Shown here in pieces: positions 1-7,438 of a stretch of 64,000 nucleotides of DNA. Location: the NCBI GenBank assembly GCA_964439955.1, contig CAYTPX010000005.1:18285-82284 (forward strand), given 5' to 3'. How positions within the stretch are numbered: position 1 is the stretch's first letter; each line of letters starts with the position of its first letter. The notes beneath the pieces were generated by a model. It worked only from the letters and a program-made list of their open reading frames with translations, ran no database searches and was not told the origin of the DNA. A program made the position numbers and the translations under genes. Source of the DNA: UBA1794 sp964439955. GTDB lineage: Bacteria > Bacteroidota > Bacteroidia > Bacteroidales > Bacteroidaceae.

Positions 1-1304
1 CCGACGAAGGGGCGTTTGTGGCCAAGCGCCTGCTGGAGTTGCGGCGGAAGCAGCAGGCCACTTTCGGGGAGTTTGCCGTCTTGTACCGGACGAACGCGCA
101 GAGCCGCGTTTTCGAAGAGGCGTTCCGCCAACGGGGCATACCCTATCGCATCTATGGGGGGGTGGGCTTCTACCAACGCAAGGAGGTGAAAGACTTGGTG
201 GCCTACTTCCGCTTGGCCGTAAACCCCCATGACGAAGAAGCCTTGCGGCGGGTCATCAACTACCCGGCACGCGGCATTGGCGACAAGACGGTAGGCAAGC
301 TCTCGGAGGCCGCCCTGCAACGGGAGTGTGACCTGTGGAGCGTGATCCAGGGCTTGGCCGACGAACCGCTCGGCCTGAACCGCGGGACGCTCGGCAAGGT
401 GGCGGGCTTCGCGCAGCTGGTGGCCGGGTTTGCGGAGCAAAGCGGGCAGCTCGACGCTTATGCGCTGGCCGACCGGATTGTGCGCGATACCGGAATCCTG
501 ACCGAAGTATATGCCGACCCCTCGCCCGAGGGCTTGAGCCGGCAGGAAAACATACAGGAACTGATGAACGGCCTGCGGGGTTTTTGCGATACCACGTTGG
601 AGGAAACCGGGCAACCCGCCCGCATGGAAGACTTCCTGAGCGAGGCTTCTTTGCTGACAGACCAAGATGTCGCGGATGAGACGGACGGCGCTCCGCGCGT
701 GACGCTCATGACCATCCACTCGGCCAAGGGGCTGGAATTCCGCAACGTCTTCATAGCCGGGCTCGAAGAGAACCTCTTCCCCAGCGCCATGGCGCTCTAC
801 TCCCCGCGGGGAGTGGAGGAGGAGCGCAGGCTTTTCTATGTGGCCATGACCCGCGCCATGGAGCATTGTTGCCTTTCCTATGCGCGCTCGCGCTACCGCT
901 ACGGCAAGATGGAGTTCGGCAACCCCAGCCGCTTCCTCGCGGACATCGACCCGCAATACTTGGAAGTCCGCGGCCCGAAACGGGAAGAAGGGGGCATATC
1001 CCCCAAAAGCGCCAAGGATTTTACGGAAAAGCCTTTGGGGAACTTCCGCAAAGTGCCGCCCCTTTCCGGGAAGGCGTCCAACCTTTCGCCCGTTTCTTCC
1101 TTGCCGCCCGCCAGGAAAGCCGCCATCCCTGCGTCGCAGGCCTATGGGCTGGAGGCGGGCATGCGGGTGGAACACGAACGCTTCGGGCAGGGCGAAGTGC
1201 TGGCGGTGGAGGGCGAGGGCGAGAACGCCAAGGCCACCATCCGGTTCGACTCCTGCGGGCAGAAACAGTTGTTGCTGCGCTTTGCCCGCATCAAGAGGCT
1301 CTGA
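1..1304 (+). CDS. UvrD/PcrA-type ATP-dependent DNA helicase, C-terminal part (5' end outside window)
   Basis: The reading frame is open from base 3, and the residues before the first possible GTG start at 18 (DEGAF) continue the protein, so the gene begins upstream of the window. About 433 C-terminal residues of a protein usually near 750 are present. Superfamily 1A helicase motifs are visible in order: YRTNAQSR (motif IV), VTLMTIHSAKGLEF (motif V) and EEERRLFYVAMTRA (motif VI). The last 50 residues (GMRVEHERFGQGEVL onward) match the Tudor-like RNA polymerase-binding domain of PcrA/UvrD. The family unwinds DNA 3' to 5' in excision repair and replication restart. The linker between motif VI and the Tudor-like domain (bases about 1015-1100) is low in complexity and resembles the palindromic tracts found in intergenic spacers elsewhere in the window. 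Confidence in the family is high; PcrA and UvrD cannot be told apart here. Confidence 0.93.
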   Translation, partial: DEGAFVAKRLLELRRKQQATFGEFAVLYRTNAQSRVFEEAFRQRGIPYRIYGGVGFYQRKEVKDLVAYFRLAVNPHDEEALRRVINYPARGIGDKTVGKLSEAALQRECDLWSVIQGLADEPLGLNRGTLGKVAGFAQLVAGFAEQSGQLDAYALADRIVRDTGILTEVYADPSPEGLSRQENIQELMNGLRGFCDTTLEETGQPARMEDFLSEASLLTDQDVADETDGAPRVTLMTIHSAKGLEFRNVFIAGLEENLFPSAMALYSPRGVEEERRLFYVAMTRAMEHCCLSYARSRYRYGKMEFGNPSRFLADIDPQYLEVRGPKREEGGISPKSAKDFTEKPLGNFRKVPPLSGKASNLSPVSSLPPARKAAIPASQAYGLEAGMRVEHERFGQGEVLAVEGEGENAKATIRFDSCGQKQLLLRFARIKRL

Positions 1305-1316
1305 AGGAGGAAAGAC

Positions 1317-2306
1317 ATGTTAAGGAAAAAGGGAAAAAGAGTGGTACGGGAGATGAAAAACACAGGGACAAAGGCCGTAGTCGTGGGCAGCGGGATCGTT
1401 GGAACGACGGTGGCTTACAGTTTGGTCATGCAGGGCGTAGTGGCCGAGATAGCCCTCATTGCCGGGCACAACGGGAAGAAGGCTTGGGGCGAGGCGCTCG
1501 ATTTGCAACATAGCATGGAGTTCCAGGAGCGCAACGTGCGAGTCTTTGCTGACGACTACGCTACTTGCCGCGATGCCGACGTGGTCATCATCACGGCCGG
1601 CCCTAAGTTTGATGGCACGTTCGACCGCATGCACATGATGCTGGACACGGCCGGGATCGTGCGCGGCGTCGTGCGGCGCGTCATGGAGAGCGGCTTCGAC
1701 GGCATTTTTGTCGTGGTGAGCAATCCGGTGGACGTAATGGCTTATCTCGTCTACCGGCTTTCGGGCCTGCCCAAGCGGCGGGTCGTCGGGACGGGCACGG
1801 TGCTCGAAACGGCACGCCTGAAGTACGCCATCGGCCAGTGCATGCGCATCGACCCGCGCAGCATCGACTGCTACGTGATGGGTGAGCACGGGGATTCGAT
1901 GATGGTGCCTTGGAGCCATGTCCGGGCAGGCGGCAAGAATTTCCTGGACATCGTGCAGGACAATCCCGGCGGCCTGCGGGGCATGACCTTGGAGCAACTG
2001 GTGGAGGAGACGCGTGAGGCGGGCAACACGGTCATGAAGGCCAAGGGCAACACGCAATATGCCATAGCCAGCGCCGTGACGCGCATCGTGAAAGCCATCC
2101 TGCACGATGACAACCGGATTATTCCCGTGTCGGCCCTTTTGGAAGGGGAGTATGGGGAAAGGGATGTGTTTTGTGGGGTTCCGGCCATTCTCAACCGTGA
2201 GGGAATCAAAGATATTGGCGAGTTCCACCTGCTTCCCGTCGAATTGGAGCAGTTCCACCGCTCGGCCGGGAAGATACGTGCGGCCATTGCGCGCCTGGGA
2301 GTTTGA
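1317..2306 (+). CDS. Lactate/malate dehydrogenase-family 2-hydroxyacid dehydrogenase
   Basis: This 329-residue protein has the LDH/MDH fold: Rossmann motif GSGIVG (24-29), SNPVDV with the substrate-binding Asn136, Arg167 in LETAR, and the catalytic motif GEHGDS with His191. The family reduces 2-oxo acids with NADH in the cytosol. The start at 1317 is supported by a strong AAGGAGG site six bases upstream; an internal ATG at 1353 would remove a basic N-terminal extension. Several features depart from a textbook lactate dehydrogenase. The mobile loop reads GPKFDGTFDRMHMM, keeping the Arg (R104) but lacking the Gln that marks lactate use. The acidic residue that normally ends strand beta-2 and binds the NAD ribose is replaced (ALIAGHNGKK). 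The Asp partner of the catalytic His is Glu164. The substrate is therefore uncertain. The gene ends 11 bases from the convergent metY with no visible terminator between them. Confidence 0.85.
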   Translation: MLRKKGKRVVREMKNTGTKAVVVGSGIVGTTVAYSLVMQGVVAEIALIAGHNGKKAWGEALDLQHSMEFQERNVRVFADDYATCRDADVVIITAGPKFDGTFDRMHMMLDTAGIVRGVVRRVMESGFDGIFVVVSNPVDVMAYLVYRLSGLPKRRVVGTGTVLETARLKYAIGQCMRIDPRSIDCYVMGEHGDSMMVPWSHVRAGGKNFLDIVQDNPGGLRGMTLEQLVEETREAGNTVMKAKGNTQYAIASAVTRIVKAILHDDNRIIPVSALLEGEYGERDVFCGVPAILNREGIKDIGEFHLLPVELEQFHRSAGKIRAAIARLGV

Positions 2307-2317
2307 GCACAGCGGTT

Positions 2318-3607
2318 TTATGCTTGCCCCAAGGCTTGGCCGAGGTCGGCAATCAGGTCGTCGATGTGCTCGGTCCCGATGGAAAGGCGTATGCTGGACG
2401 GGGTGATATGTTGCATTGCGAGTTCTTCGGGCGACAGCTGCGAGTGGGTAGTGGTGGCCGGATGGATTACCAGGCTCTTGGCATCGGCCACGTTGGCAAG
2501 GAGCGAAAAGATTTTGAGGGAGTCGATGAACCTCCAGGCCGCTTCTTGCCCGCCTTTAATCTCGAATGTGAAGATGCTGCCCCCGCCTTTTGGGAAATAA
2601 TGTTCGTATAAGGAATGTCCCGGATGTCCCGGCAGCGACGGATGGTTGACCCGCCCTACTTTGGGATGCCGGGCAAGGAAGTCCACCACCTCCAAGGCGT
2701 TGGCGACATGCCGCTCCACGCGGAGCGAAAGGGTCTCCAGCCCTTGCAGCAGGAGGAAGGCGTTGAACGGCGAAAGGGAAGCCCCGGTATCGCGTAAGAT
2801 GACGGAGCGGATGCGGGCGACGAATGCCGCTTTTCCAGCTATGTCGGTGAATACCGCGCCGTGGTAGCTGGGCTCCGGTTGGGCCAGTGTGGGGAACTTG
2901 TCGGGCGAGGCTGCCCAATCGAAACGCCCGCTGTCGATGATGATGCCGCCGAGCGTAGTTCCGTGCCCGCCGATGAACTTCGTGGCCGAGTGTACCACGA
3001 TGTCTGCCCCGTGTTCGATGGGGCGGATGAGGTAAGGCGTGCCGAATGTGTTGTCCACGATGAAGGGCACGTGGTGGCGGTGGCATGTCTCGGCCACGCT
3101 TTCTATGTGGGTGACTTCGGAATTGGGGTTGCCGAACGTTTCCGCGAATACTGCTTTTGTCTGCGGGCGGATGGCAGCCTGGAGCGCTCCGGGGTCGTTG
3201 ATATCGACGATGGAGTGGGAGATTCCTTGTGCGGCCAGTGTGCGGGTGATGAGATTGTGCGAGCCTCCGTACAGGTTGTTTGCGGCTACGATGTGGTCGC
3301 CGGGGCCGAGTATGTTCTGCAAGGCGTAGGTCACGGCTGCCGCCCCAGAGGATACGGCAAGTGCGGCCACGCCCTTTTCCAAGGCGGCCATGCGGGTTTC
3401 CAGGACGCCCTGCGTGTCGTTGGTCAGCCGGCCGTAAATGTTGCCGGCATCGCGCAGGGCGAAACGGTCGGCTGCGTGTTGGGAATTGCGGAACACGTAG
3501 GAGGTGGTTTGGTAGATGGGCACGGCACGTGCTCCTGTCACGGGGTCGGGCAATTCTTGCCCTGCATGTACTTGTAAGGTCTCGAAGTGCAATTCTTTTT
3601 GTTCCAT
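2318..3607 (-). CDS. metY: O-acetylhomoserine sulfhydrylase (PLP-dependent)
   Basis: This 429-residue protein belongs to the Cys/Met metabolism PLP enzyme family. The YGRLTNDTQ segment, the substrate/PLP region FAETFGNPN, the VDNTFGTPYL block and the PLP-binding lysine in HSATKFIGGHGT (K210) are all visible. The family combines O-acetylhomoserine with sulfide to give homocysteine in methionine synthesis. The length of about 430 residues and the VHAGQELPDPVTGARAVPIYQT opening favour the MetY type over the shorter cystathionine gamma-synthases of about 380 residues. It is divergent from an Lrp-family regulator, with both promoters in the 177-base spacer, so regulation by that protein is plausible but unproven. 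A TACCTTTG promoter element lies about 35 bases upstream of the start. Confidence 0.92.
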   Translation of the reverse strand: MEQKELHFETLQVHAGQELPDPVTGARAVPIYQTTSYVFRNSQHAADRFALRDAGNIYGRLTNDTQGVLETRMAALEKGVAALAVSSGAAAVTYALQNILGPGDHIVAANNLYGGSHNLITRTLAAQGISHSIVDINDPGALQAAIRPQTKAVFAETFGNPNSEVTHIESVAETCHRHHVPFIVDNTFGTPYLIRPIEHGADIVVHSATKFIGGHGTTLGGIIIDSGRFDWAASPDKFPTLAQPEPSYHGAVFTDIAGKAAFVARIRSVILRDTGASLSPFNAFLLLQGLETLSLRVERHVANALEVVDFLARHPKVGRVNHPSLPGHPGHSLYEHYFPKGGGSIFTFEIKGGQEAAWRFIDSLKIFSLLANVADAKSLVIHPATTTHSQLSPEELAMQHITPSSIRLSIGTEHIDDLIADLGQALGQA

Positions 3608-3640
3608 GTTGCTCTGTCCTTTTTATTGGTTTTGACTTTG

Positions 3641-3648
3641 CAAAGGTA
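3641..3648 (-). promoter_or_regulatory. Bacteroidota -7 element for metY
   Basis: On the minus strand the sequence reads TACCTTTG, a full match to the Bacteroidetes sigma-ABfr -7 consensus TAnnTTTG. It sits 34 bases upstream of the metY start. No clear -33 TTTG is visible. Confidence 0.6.
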
Positions 3649-3699
3649 GGCTTGTGGAATAAGTTCGGGAATAGCTGGCTGTTTTTAGGAAAAAATGCC

Positions 3700-3707
3700 T
3701 ATATTTG
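3700..3707 (+). promoter_or_regulatory. Bacteroidota -7 element for the Lrp-family gene
   Basis: TATATTTG matches TAnnTTTG and lies about 78 bases upstream of the chosen start at 3785. Because transcription should begin near 3714, an in-frame ATG at 3695 cannot be the start of the protein. Confidence 0.6.
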
Positions 3708-3784
3708 CGTGGAAAATCAGAATGGAACGGCTGTTTTGGCCGCTTTTTCCCCTGTTGTGTAGAAAAACTTTCTTGCCTGTATTT

Positions 3785-4246
3785 ATGGATTCCTTGGACA
3801 AAACGGATTTGCAAATCCTCCGTGTTTTGCAAGAAAATTCCCGGTTGACGATGAAAGAACTCGCCGCGCGTGTCAATTTGTCGTCTACTCCTGTGTATGA
3901 ACGTGTGAAGCGTCTGGAGGGTAATGGTTATATAAGGAAATACGTTGCGGTATTGGACGCAGAGAAACTGCATCGGGGATTTGTCGTGTTTTGCCATGTC
4001 AAGATGAGCCGTTTGAACCGCGAGATAGCGCAGGACTTCAAAAGGGTGATATGCGGCATTCCGCAGGTTACGGAGTGTTACAACATATCGGGTAGTTTTG
4101 ATTATTTGCTGAAGATACATGCCCCGGATATGAAATACTATCAGGAATTTGTGCTCAATGTGTTGGGTGTCATCGAGCATCTTGGCTCGTTGGAGAGCGT
4201 GTTTGTGATGGACGAAGTAAAGCACGAATACGGGATAAGCCTGTGA
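3785..4246 (+). CDS. Lrp/AsnC family transcriptional regulator
   Basis: The protein has 153 residues. The N-terminal winged helix-turn-helix (about 5-60) contains LDKTDLQILRVLQENSRLTMKELA followed by the recognition segment STPVYERVKRLEGNGYI. The C-terminal ligand-binding RAM/AsnC domain (about 70-150) includes GSFDYLLKIHAPDMKYYQEF. Lrp-family proteins form dimers or octamers and sense amino acids. The start at 3785 is chosen because it gives the family's normal length and lies downstream of the likely promoter; the frame remains open further upstream. It is divergent from metY, which makes metY and this gene the first targets to consider. The ligand is not predictable from the sequence. Confidence 0.92.
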   Translation: MDSLDKTDLQILRVLQENSRLTMKELAARVNLSSTPVYERVKRLEGNGYIRKYVAVLDAEKLHRGFVVFCHVKMSRLNREIAQDFKRVICGIPQVTECYNISGSFDYLLKIHAPDMKYYQEFVLNVLGVIEHLGSLESVFVMDEVKHEYGISL

Positions 4247-4383
4247 GGAAGGGCAGGCTTGGTTTGTCCGGATTCCGGCTTTGCGGGGAGGTTATTGGTG
4301 TACGTCCCGGTCGATTTTGTCTGGCTTCTTTTTATTTTTAGGAAAAAAGACGGTTATTTTACTGCTTGTTCAGGGGAAAAAAC

Positions 4384-4391
4384 TATCTTTG
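4384..4391 (+). promoter_or_regulatory. Bacteroidota -7 element for the fur-like gene and purA
   Basis: TATCTTTG matches TAnnTTTG and lies only 12 bases before the chosen ATG at 4404. The 5' leader would then be very short, and in-frame starts upstream of 4384 are unlikely. Confidence 0.6.
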
Positions 4392-4403
4392 CCCGGCTGT
4401 TCT

Positions 4404-4916
4404 ATGGCAAATATGGAAACGAAAGGGACGGAGGAGGAGGCATTGCTTTCCGGCAAGGAGGCTTGGATTCATTTCTTGCGGCAGAAGGGTTTGCGGAAAA
4501 CTCCAGAACGTTTGGCCTTATGTGAAGCTGCTTTGGCTACGTCCGGGCATTTTACGCCCGAAGACCTGCATGGGTTCCTTCAACAGGAGGTGCGCTTCCG
4601 GGTGAGCCGGTCTACGGTTTACTCCAATTTGCAGCTTTTGGTGGAAGCGGGTTTGCTCGTCCGCCATCAGTTCGGCGGCTCTTCTTCTGCCGTGTATGAA
4701 CGGATGGACCGGGCTTGTAGCCATTTCCACCAGATTTGCACGGTCTGTGGTGTCGTGACGGAGTGCGACGATAGCCGTTTGCGTAACCAAATCCGCGAAA
4801 TGCACCTGCCCCGTTTTCAAATTTCCTGCTATTCGCTATATGTTTATGGCATGTGTAGCCGCTGTAGACGCCAAGTGGTGAGAAAAACAAAGACAAGTAA
4901 GAAACAAAAGAAATAA
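4404..4916 (+). CDS. Fur-family metal-responsive transcriptional repressor
   Basis: This is a 170-residue protein with the Fur architecture. The winged helix contains FTPEDLHGFLQQ and the recognition helix VSRSTVYSNLQLLVEAGLL. The Fur signature HFHQICTVCG follows, and a second CxxC lies in YGMCSRCRR, giving the four-cysteine structural zinc site. The family represses genes when bound to Fe, Zn, Mn or oxidation-sensitive iron (PerR). The subtype cannot be decided from the sequence. The start at 4404 (or 4413) is chosen because the promoter element lies just upstream. The tail is rich in Lys (KTKTSKKQKK). It ends 12 bases before purA, so the two genes are probably cotranscribed, an unusual pairing of a metal or redox regulator with purine synthesis. 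Confidence 0.88.
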   Translation: MANMETKGTEEEALLSGKEAWIHFLRQKGLRKTPERLALCEAALATSGHFTPEDLHGFLQQEVRFRVSRSTVYSNLQLLVEAGLLVRHQFGGSSSAVYERMDRACSHFHQICTVCGVVTECDDSRLRNQIREMHLPRFQISCYSLYVYGMCSRCRRQVVRKTKTSKKQKK

Positions 4917-4928
4917 GTAGGAGACGCT

Positions 4929-6197
4929 ATGAAAGTCGACGTTTTGTTAGGCTTGCAATGGGGCGATGAGGGGAAAGGCAAGGTCGTAGACGTGCTGACC
5001 CCCAAGTATGATGTGATTGCCCGCTTCCAAGGTGGCCCGAATGCGGGGCATACGCTGGAGTTCGAAAGTCAGAAATATGTGCTTCGCTCGATTCCTTCTG
5101 GAATCTTCCAAGGCGACAAGATCAACCTTATCGGTAACGGGGTGGTCCTTGACCCGGCTTTGTTCAAGGAAGAAGCGGAGGCGTTGGAGGCTTCCGGGCA
5201 TAACCTGAAGCAACGCCTGCATATCTCGAAGAAGGCACACCTGATTTTGCCGACGCACCGCATCTTGGATGCTGCCTATGAGGAGCAGAAGGGGAAGTCG
5301 AAAGTGGGGACTACCGGAAAAGGCATCGGCCCGACTTATGCGGACAAGATAAGCCGGGTAGGGCTTCGCGTAGGCGATGTGTTGCAAGGATTCGACGAGA
5401 AGTACCGGATAGCGAAGGCACGGCATGAAGCAATCCTAAAGGGTCTCGGCTTTACGTACGACATTGAGGAAGCCGAGCGGAAGTGGATGGAAGGAATCCG
5501 CTATTTGAAGGAATTTACATTGGTTGATAGTGAGCATGAGGTGAACCGTTACCTTTGCGAGGGAAAAAGCATACTATGCGAAGGTGCGCAAGGTACTATG
5601 CTGGATGTGGACTTCGGTTCGTATCCATTTGTCACGTCGAGCAATACGATATGTGCCGGGGTATGTACCGGCCTTGGCATCGCCCCTAATAAGATTGGGG
5701 ACGTGTACGGCATATTTAAGGCTTACTGTACGCGAGTGGGTGCAGGGCCTTTCCCTACGGAGTTATTTGACGAGACGGGGAAAAGGATTCGGGATATCGG
5801 GCATGAATACGGTGCTGTGACCGGACGGGAACGCCGCTGTGGCTGGATAGACTTGGTGGCTCTGAAGTATTCCATCATGCTGAATGGCGTCACCAAGCTC
5901 ATCATGATGAAGAGCGATGTGCTGGATGGCTTTGAGACAGTGAAGGCATGTGTGGCTTATAGGCAACACGGCAAGGAGATTGACTACTTCCCTTACGATA
6001 TCAGCGAAGGCATCGAGCCCGTCTATGTGGAGCTCCCGGGATGGAATGAGGATATGACAAAGGTGGGCAGCGAAGATGAATTCCCTGAGGAGTTCAATGC
6101 TTATTTGAGTTTCCTCGAAGAACAATTGGAAGTCCCCATTAAGATAGTGTCTGTCGGGCCGGATCGTGCACAGACGATTGTCCGTTATGAAGATTGA
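4929..6197 (+). CDS. purA: Adenylosuccinate synthetase
   Basis: This 422-residue protein is a full-length PurA. It has the P-loop QWGDEGKGK near residue 10, GPNAGHT near 38, the GTTGKGIGP segment that binds IMP, and the EGAQGT and GVCTGLGI blocks. It joins IMP and aspartate with GTP hydrolysis, the first committed step from IMP to AMP, in the cytosol. A weak ribosome site (AGGAG) precedes the ATG. It lies 12 bases after the Fur-family gene and 32 bases before the first gene of the polysaccharide cluster, so read-through into that cluster is possible. Confidence 0.97.
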   Translation: MKVDVLLGLQWGDEGKGKVVDVLTPKYDVIARFQGGPNAGHTLEFESQKYVLRSIPSGIFQGDKINLIGNGVVLDPALFKEEAEALEASGHNLKQRLHISKKAHLILPTHRILDAAYEEQKGKSKVGTTGKGIGPTYADKISRVGLRVGDVLQGFDEKYRIAKARHEAILKGLGFTYDIEEAERKWMEGIRYLKEFTLVDSEHEVNRYLCEGKSILCEGAQGTMLDVDFGSYPFVTSSNTICAGVCTGLGIAPNKIGDVYGIFKAYCTRVGAGPFPTELFDETGKRIRDIGHEYGAVTGRERRCGWIDLVALKYSIMLNGVTKLIMMKSDVLDGFETVKACVAYRQHGKEIDYFPYDISEGIEPVYVELPGWNEDMTKVGSEDEFPEEFNAYLSFLEEQLEVPIKIVSVGPDRAQTIVRYED

Positions 6198-6229
6198 TTG
6201 GGTACGCGGCTGGACTCGAATAGGATTAC

Positions 6230-7438
6230 ATGAAAAAAATCTTATTGGCTAACAAGTTTTTCTATCCTCGTGGGGGGGATTGCGTTCATACGCTCAACTT
6301 GATGCGCTTGCTGCAGGGAAAAGGGCATCAAGTTGCGGTGTTTTCCATGCGCTATCCGGAGAACTTGCCATCGGAGTGGCAGCCGTATTTTGCTGACGAG
6401 GTTTGTTTTTCCGGAGGAGCCAGCGGGAAAATGAAGGCTTTGGCGCGCTTGTTTGGTGGGGCGGGAGTATGCGGGCGTTTCGAATCGTTGCTCGATGATT
6501 TCGCCCCGGACGTAGTGCATTTGCAGAATATCCATTCTTATTTGTCGCCGGTCATAGCCGAAATTGCGGCCAAGCGAGGTATCCCTGTTTTTTGGACGTT
6601 GCATGATTACAAATTGTTGTGTCCGGCTTATTCTTGCCTCTGTGGCGGAAAACCGTGTGAACGCTGCTTCCGGCGGAAAACGCCTGTACTTTTCTCGCGT
6701 TGCATGAAAGGAAGCCTATCGGCCAGCGTATTGGCATATCTGGAAGCCTTACGTTGGAACCGGGCACGCTTGGAGCGTTGGGTGGATGCCTTTGTATGTC
6801 CCAGCCAATTCATGGCCGCAAAAATGGAATCGGGCGGTTTTGATCCGAAGAAGTTGAAAGTCTTGTGCAATTTTATCCCTTCAGATTATTCGGAATCTCT
6901 GCCCCATTCTTCGGAAGGCGGGCCGGAACGCGAAGAAGCCTATTGCTATGTAGGCCGGCTTTCTGCAGAGAAGGGGGTGGAAACATTGTTGAAGGTGGCT
7001 TCTCGCCTACCTTATAAATTATATATAGCGGGCGAAGGCCCGCTTTTTGCATCGCTCCGTTCACGTTACCTTTGCCCGCAGATTGTTTGGCTCGGGCGGG
7101 TTTCCCAAACGGAGGTGCGAGCTTTGTTGCGGAAGGTACGTTTTTCTGTGCTGCCTTCGGAATGCTATGAAAACAACCCCTTGAGTGCAATCGAGTCCTT
7201 GTGTGTCGGCACTCCGTTGTTGGGTGCGCGTATCGGGGGGATACCGGAGTTGATTGACGAGGGAGTGAACGGGATAACGTTTGACGCAGGAGTCGAAGAA
7301 GATTTGGAGGAGAAGATAAAAACGATGTTTTCTTATGCTTCTTTTGAAAATCGGGGACAGATGCAAAGGAAGGCTTTGCAGCGGTTTTCGGAAGAAAGCT
7401 ACTATAAAGGACTGATGGAAATCTATGAAAGGGAATAA
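6230..7438 (+). CDS. Glycosyltransferase family 4 protein
   Basis: The protein has 402 residues and the GT-B fold typical of GT4. The N-terminal donor-side motif NKFFYPRGGDCVHTLNL corresponds to the glycine-rich loop. HLQNIHSYLSPV and TLHDYKLLCPAYSCL form the first domain, and YVGRLSAEKGVETLL opens the second. The EX7E retaining-transferase motif lies in SECYENNPLSAIESL. A cysteine-rich stretch (CLCGGKPCERCFRRK) in the middle is common in this subgroup. It probably adds a sugar to an undecaprenyl-linked surface polysaccharide at the inner membrane. It is first in an operon running to rfbC, and its last 14 bases overlap the radical SAM gene. The donor and acceptor sugars are unknown. Confidence 0.88.
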   Translation: MKKILLANKFFYPRGGDCVHTLNLMRLLQGKGHQVAVFSMRYPENLPSEWQPYFADEVCFSGGASGKMKALARLFGGAGVCGRFESLLDDFAPDVVHLQNIHSYLSPVIAEIAAKRGIPVFWTLHDYKLLCPAYSCLCGGKPCERCFRRKTPVLFSRCMKGSLSASVLAYLEALRWNRARLERWVDAFVCPSQFMAAKMESGGFDPKKLKVLCNFIPSDYSESLPHSSEGGPEREEAYCYVGRLSAEKGVETLLKVASRLPYKLYIAGEGPLFASLRSRYLCPQIVWLGRVSQTEVRALLRKVRFSVLPSECYENNPLSAIESLCVGTPLLGARIGGIPELIDEGVNGITFDAGVEEDLEEKIKTMFSYASFENRGQMQRKALQRFSEESYYKGLMEIYERE

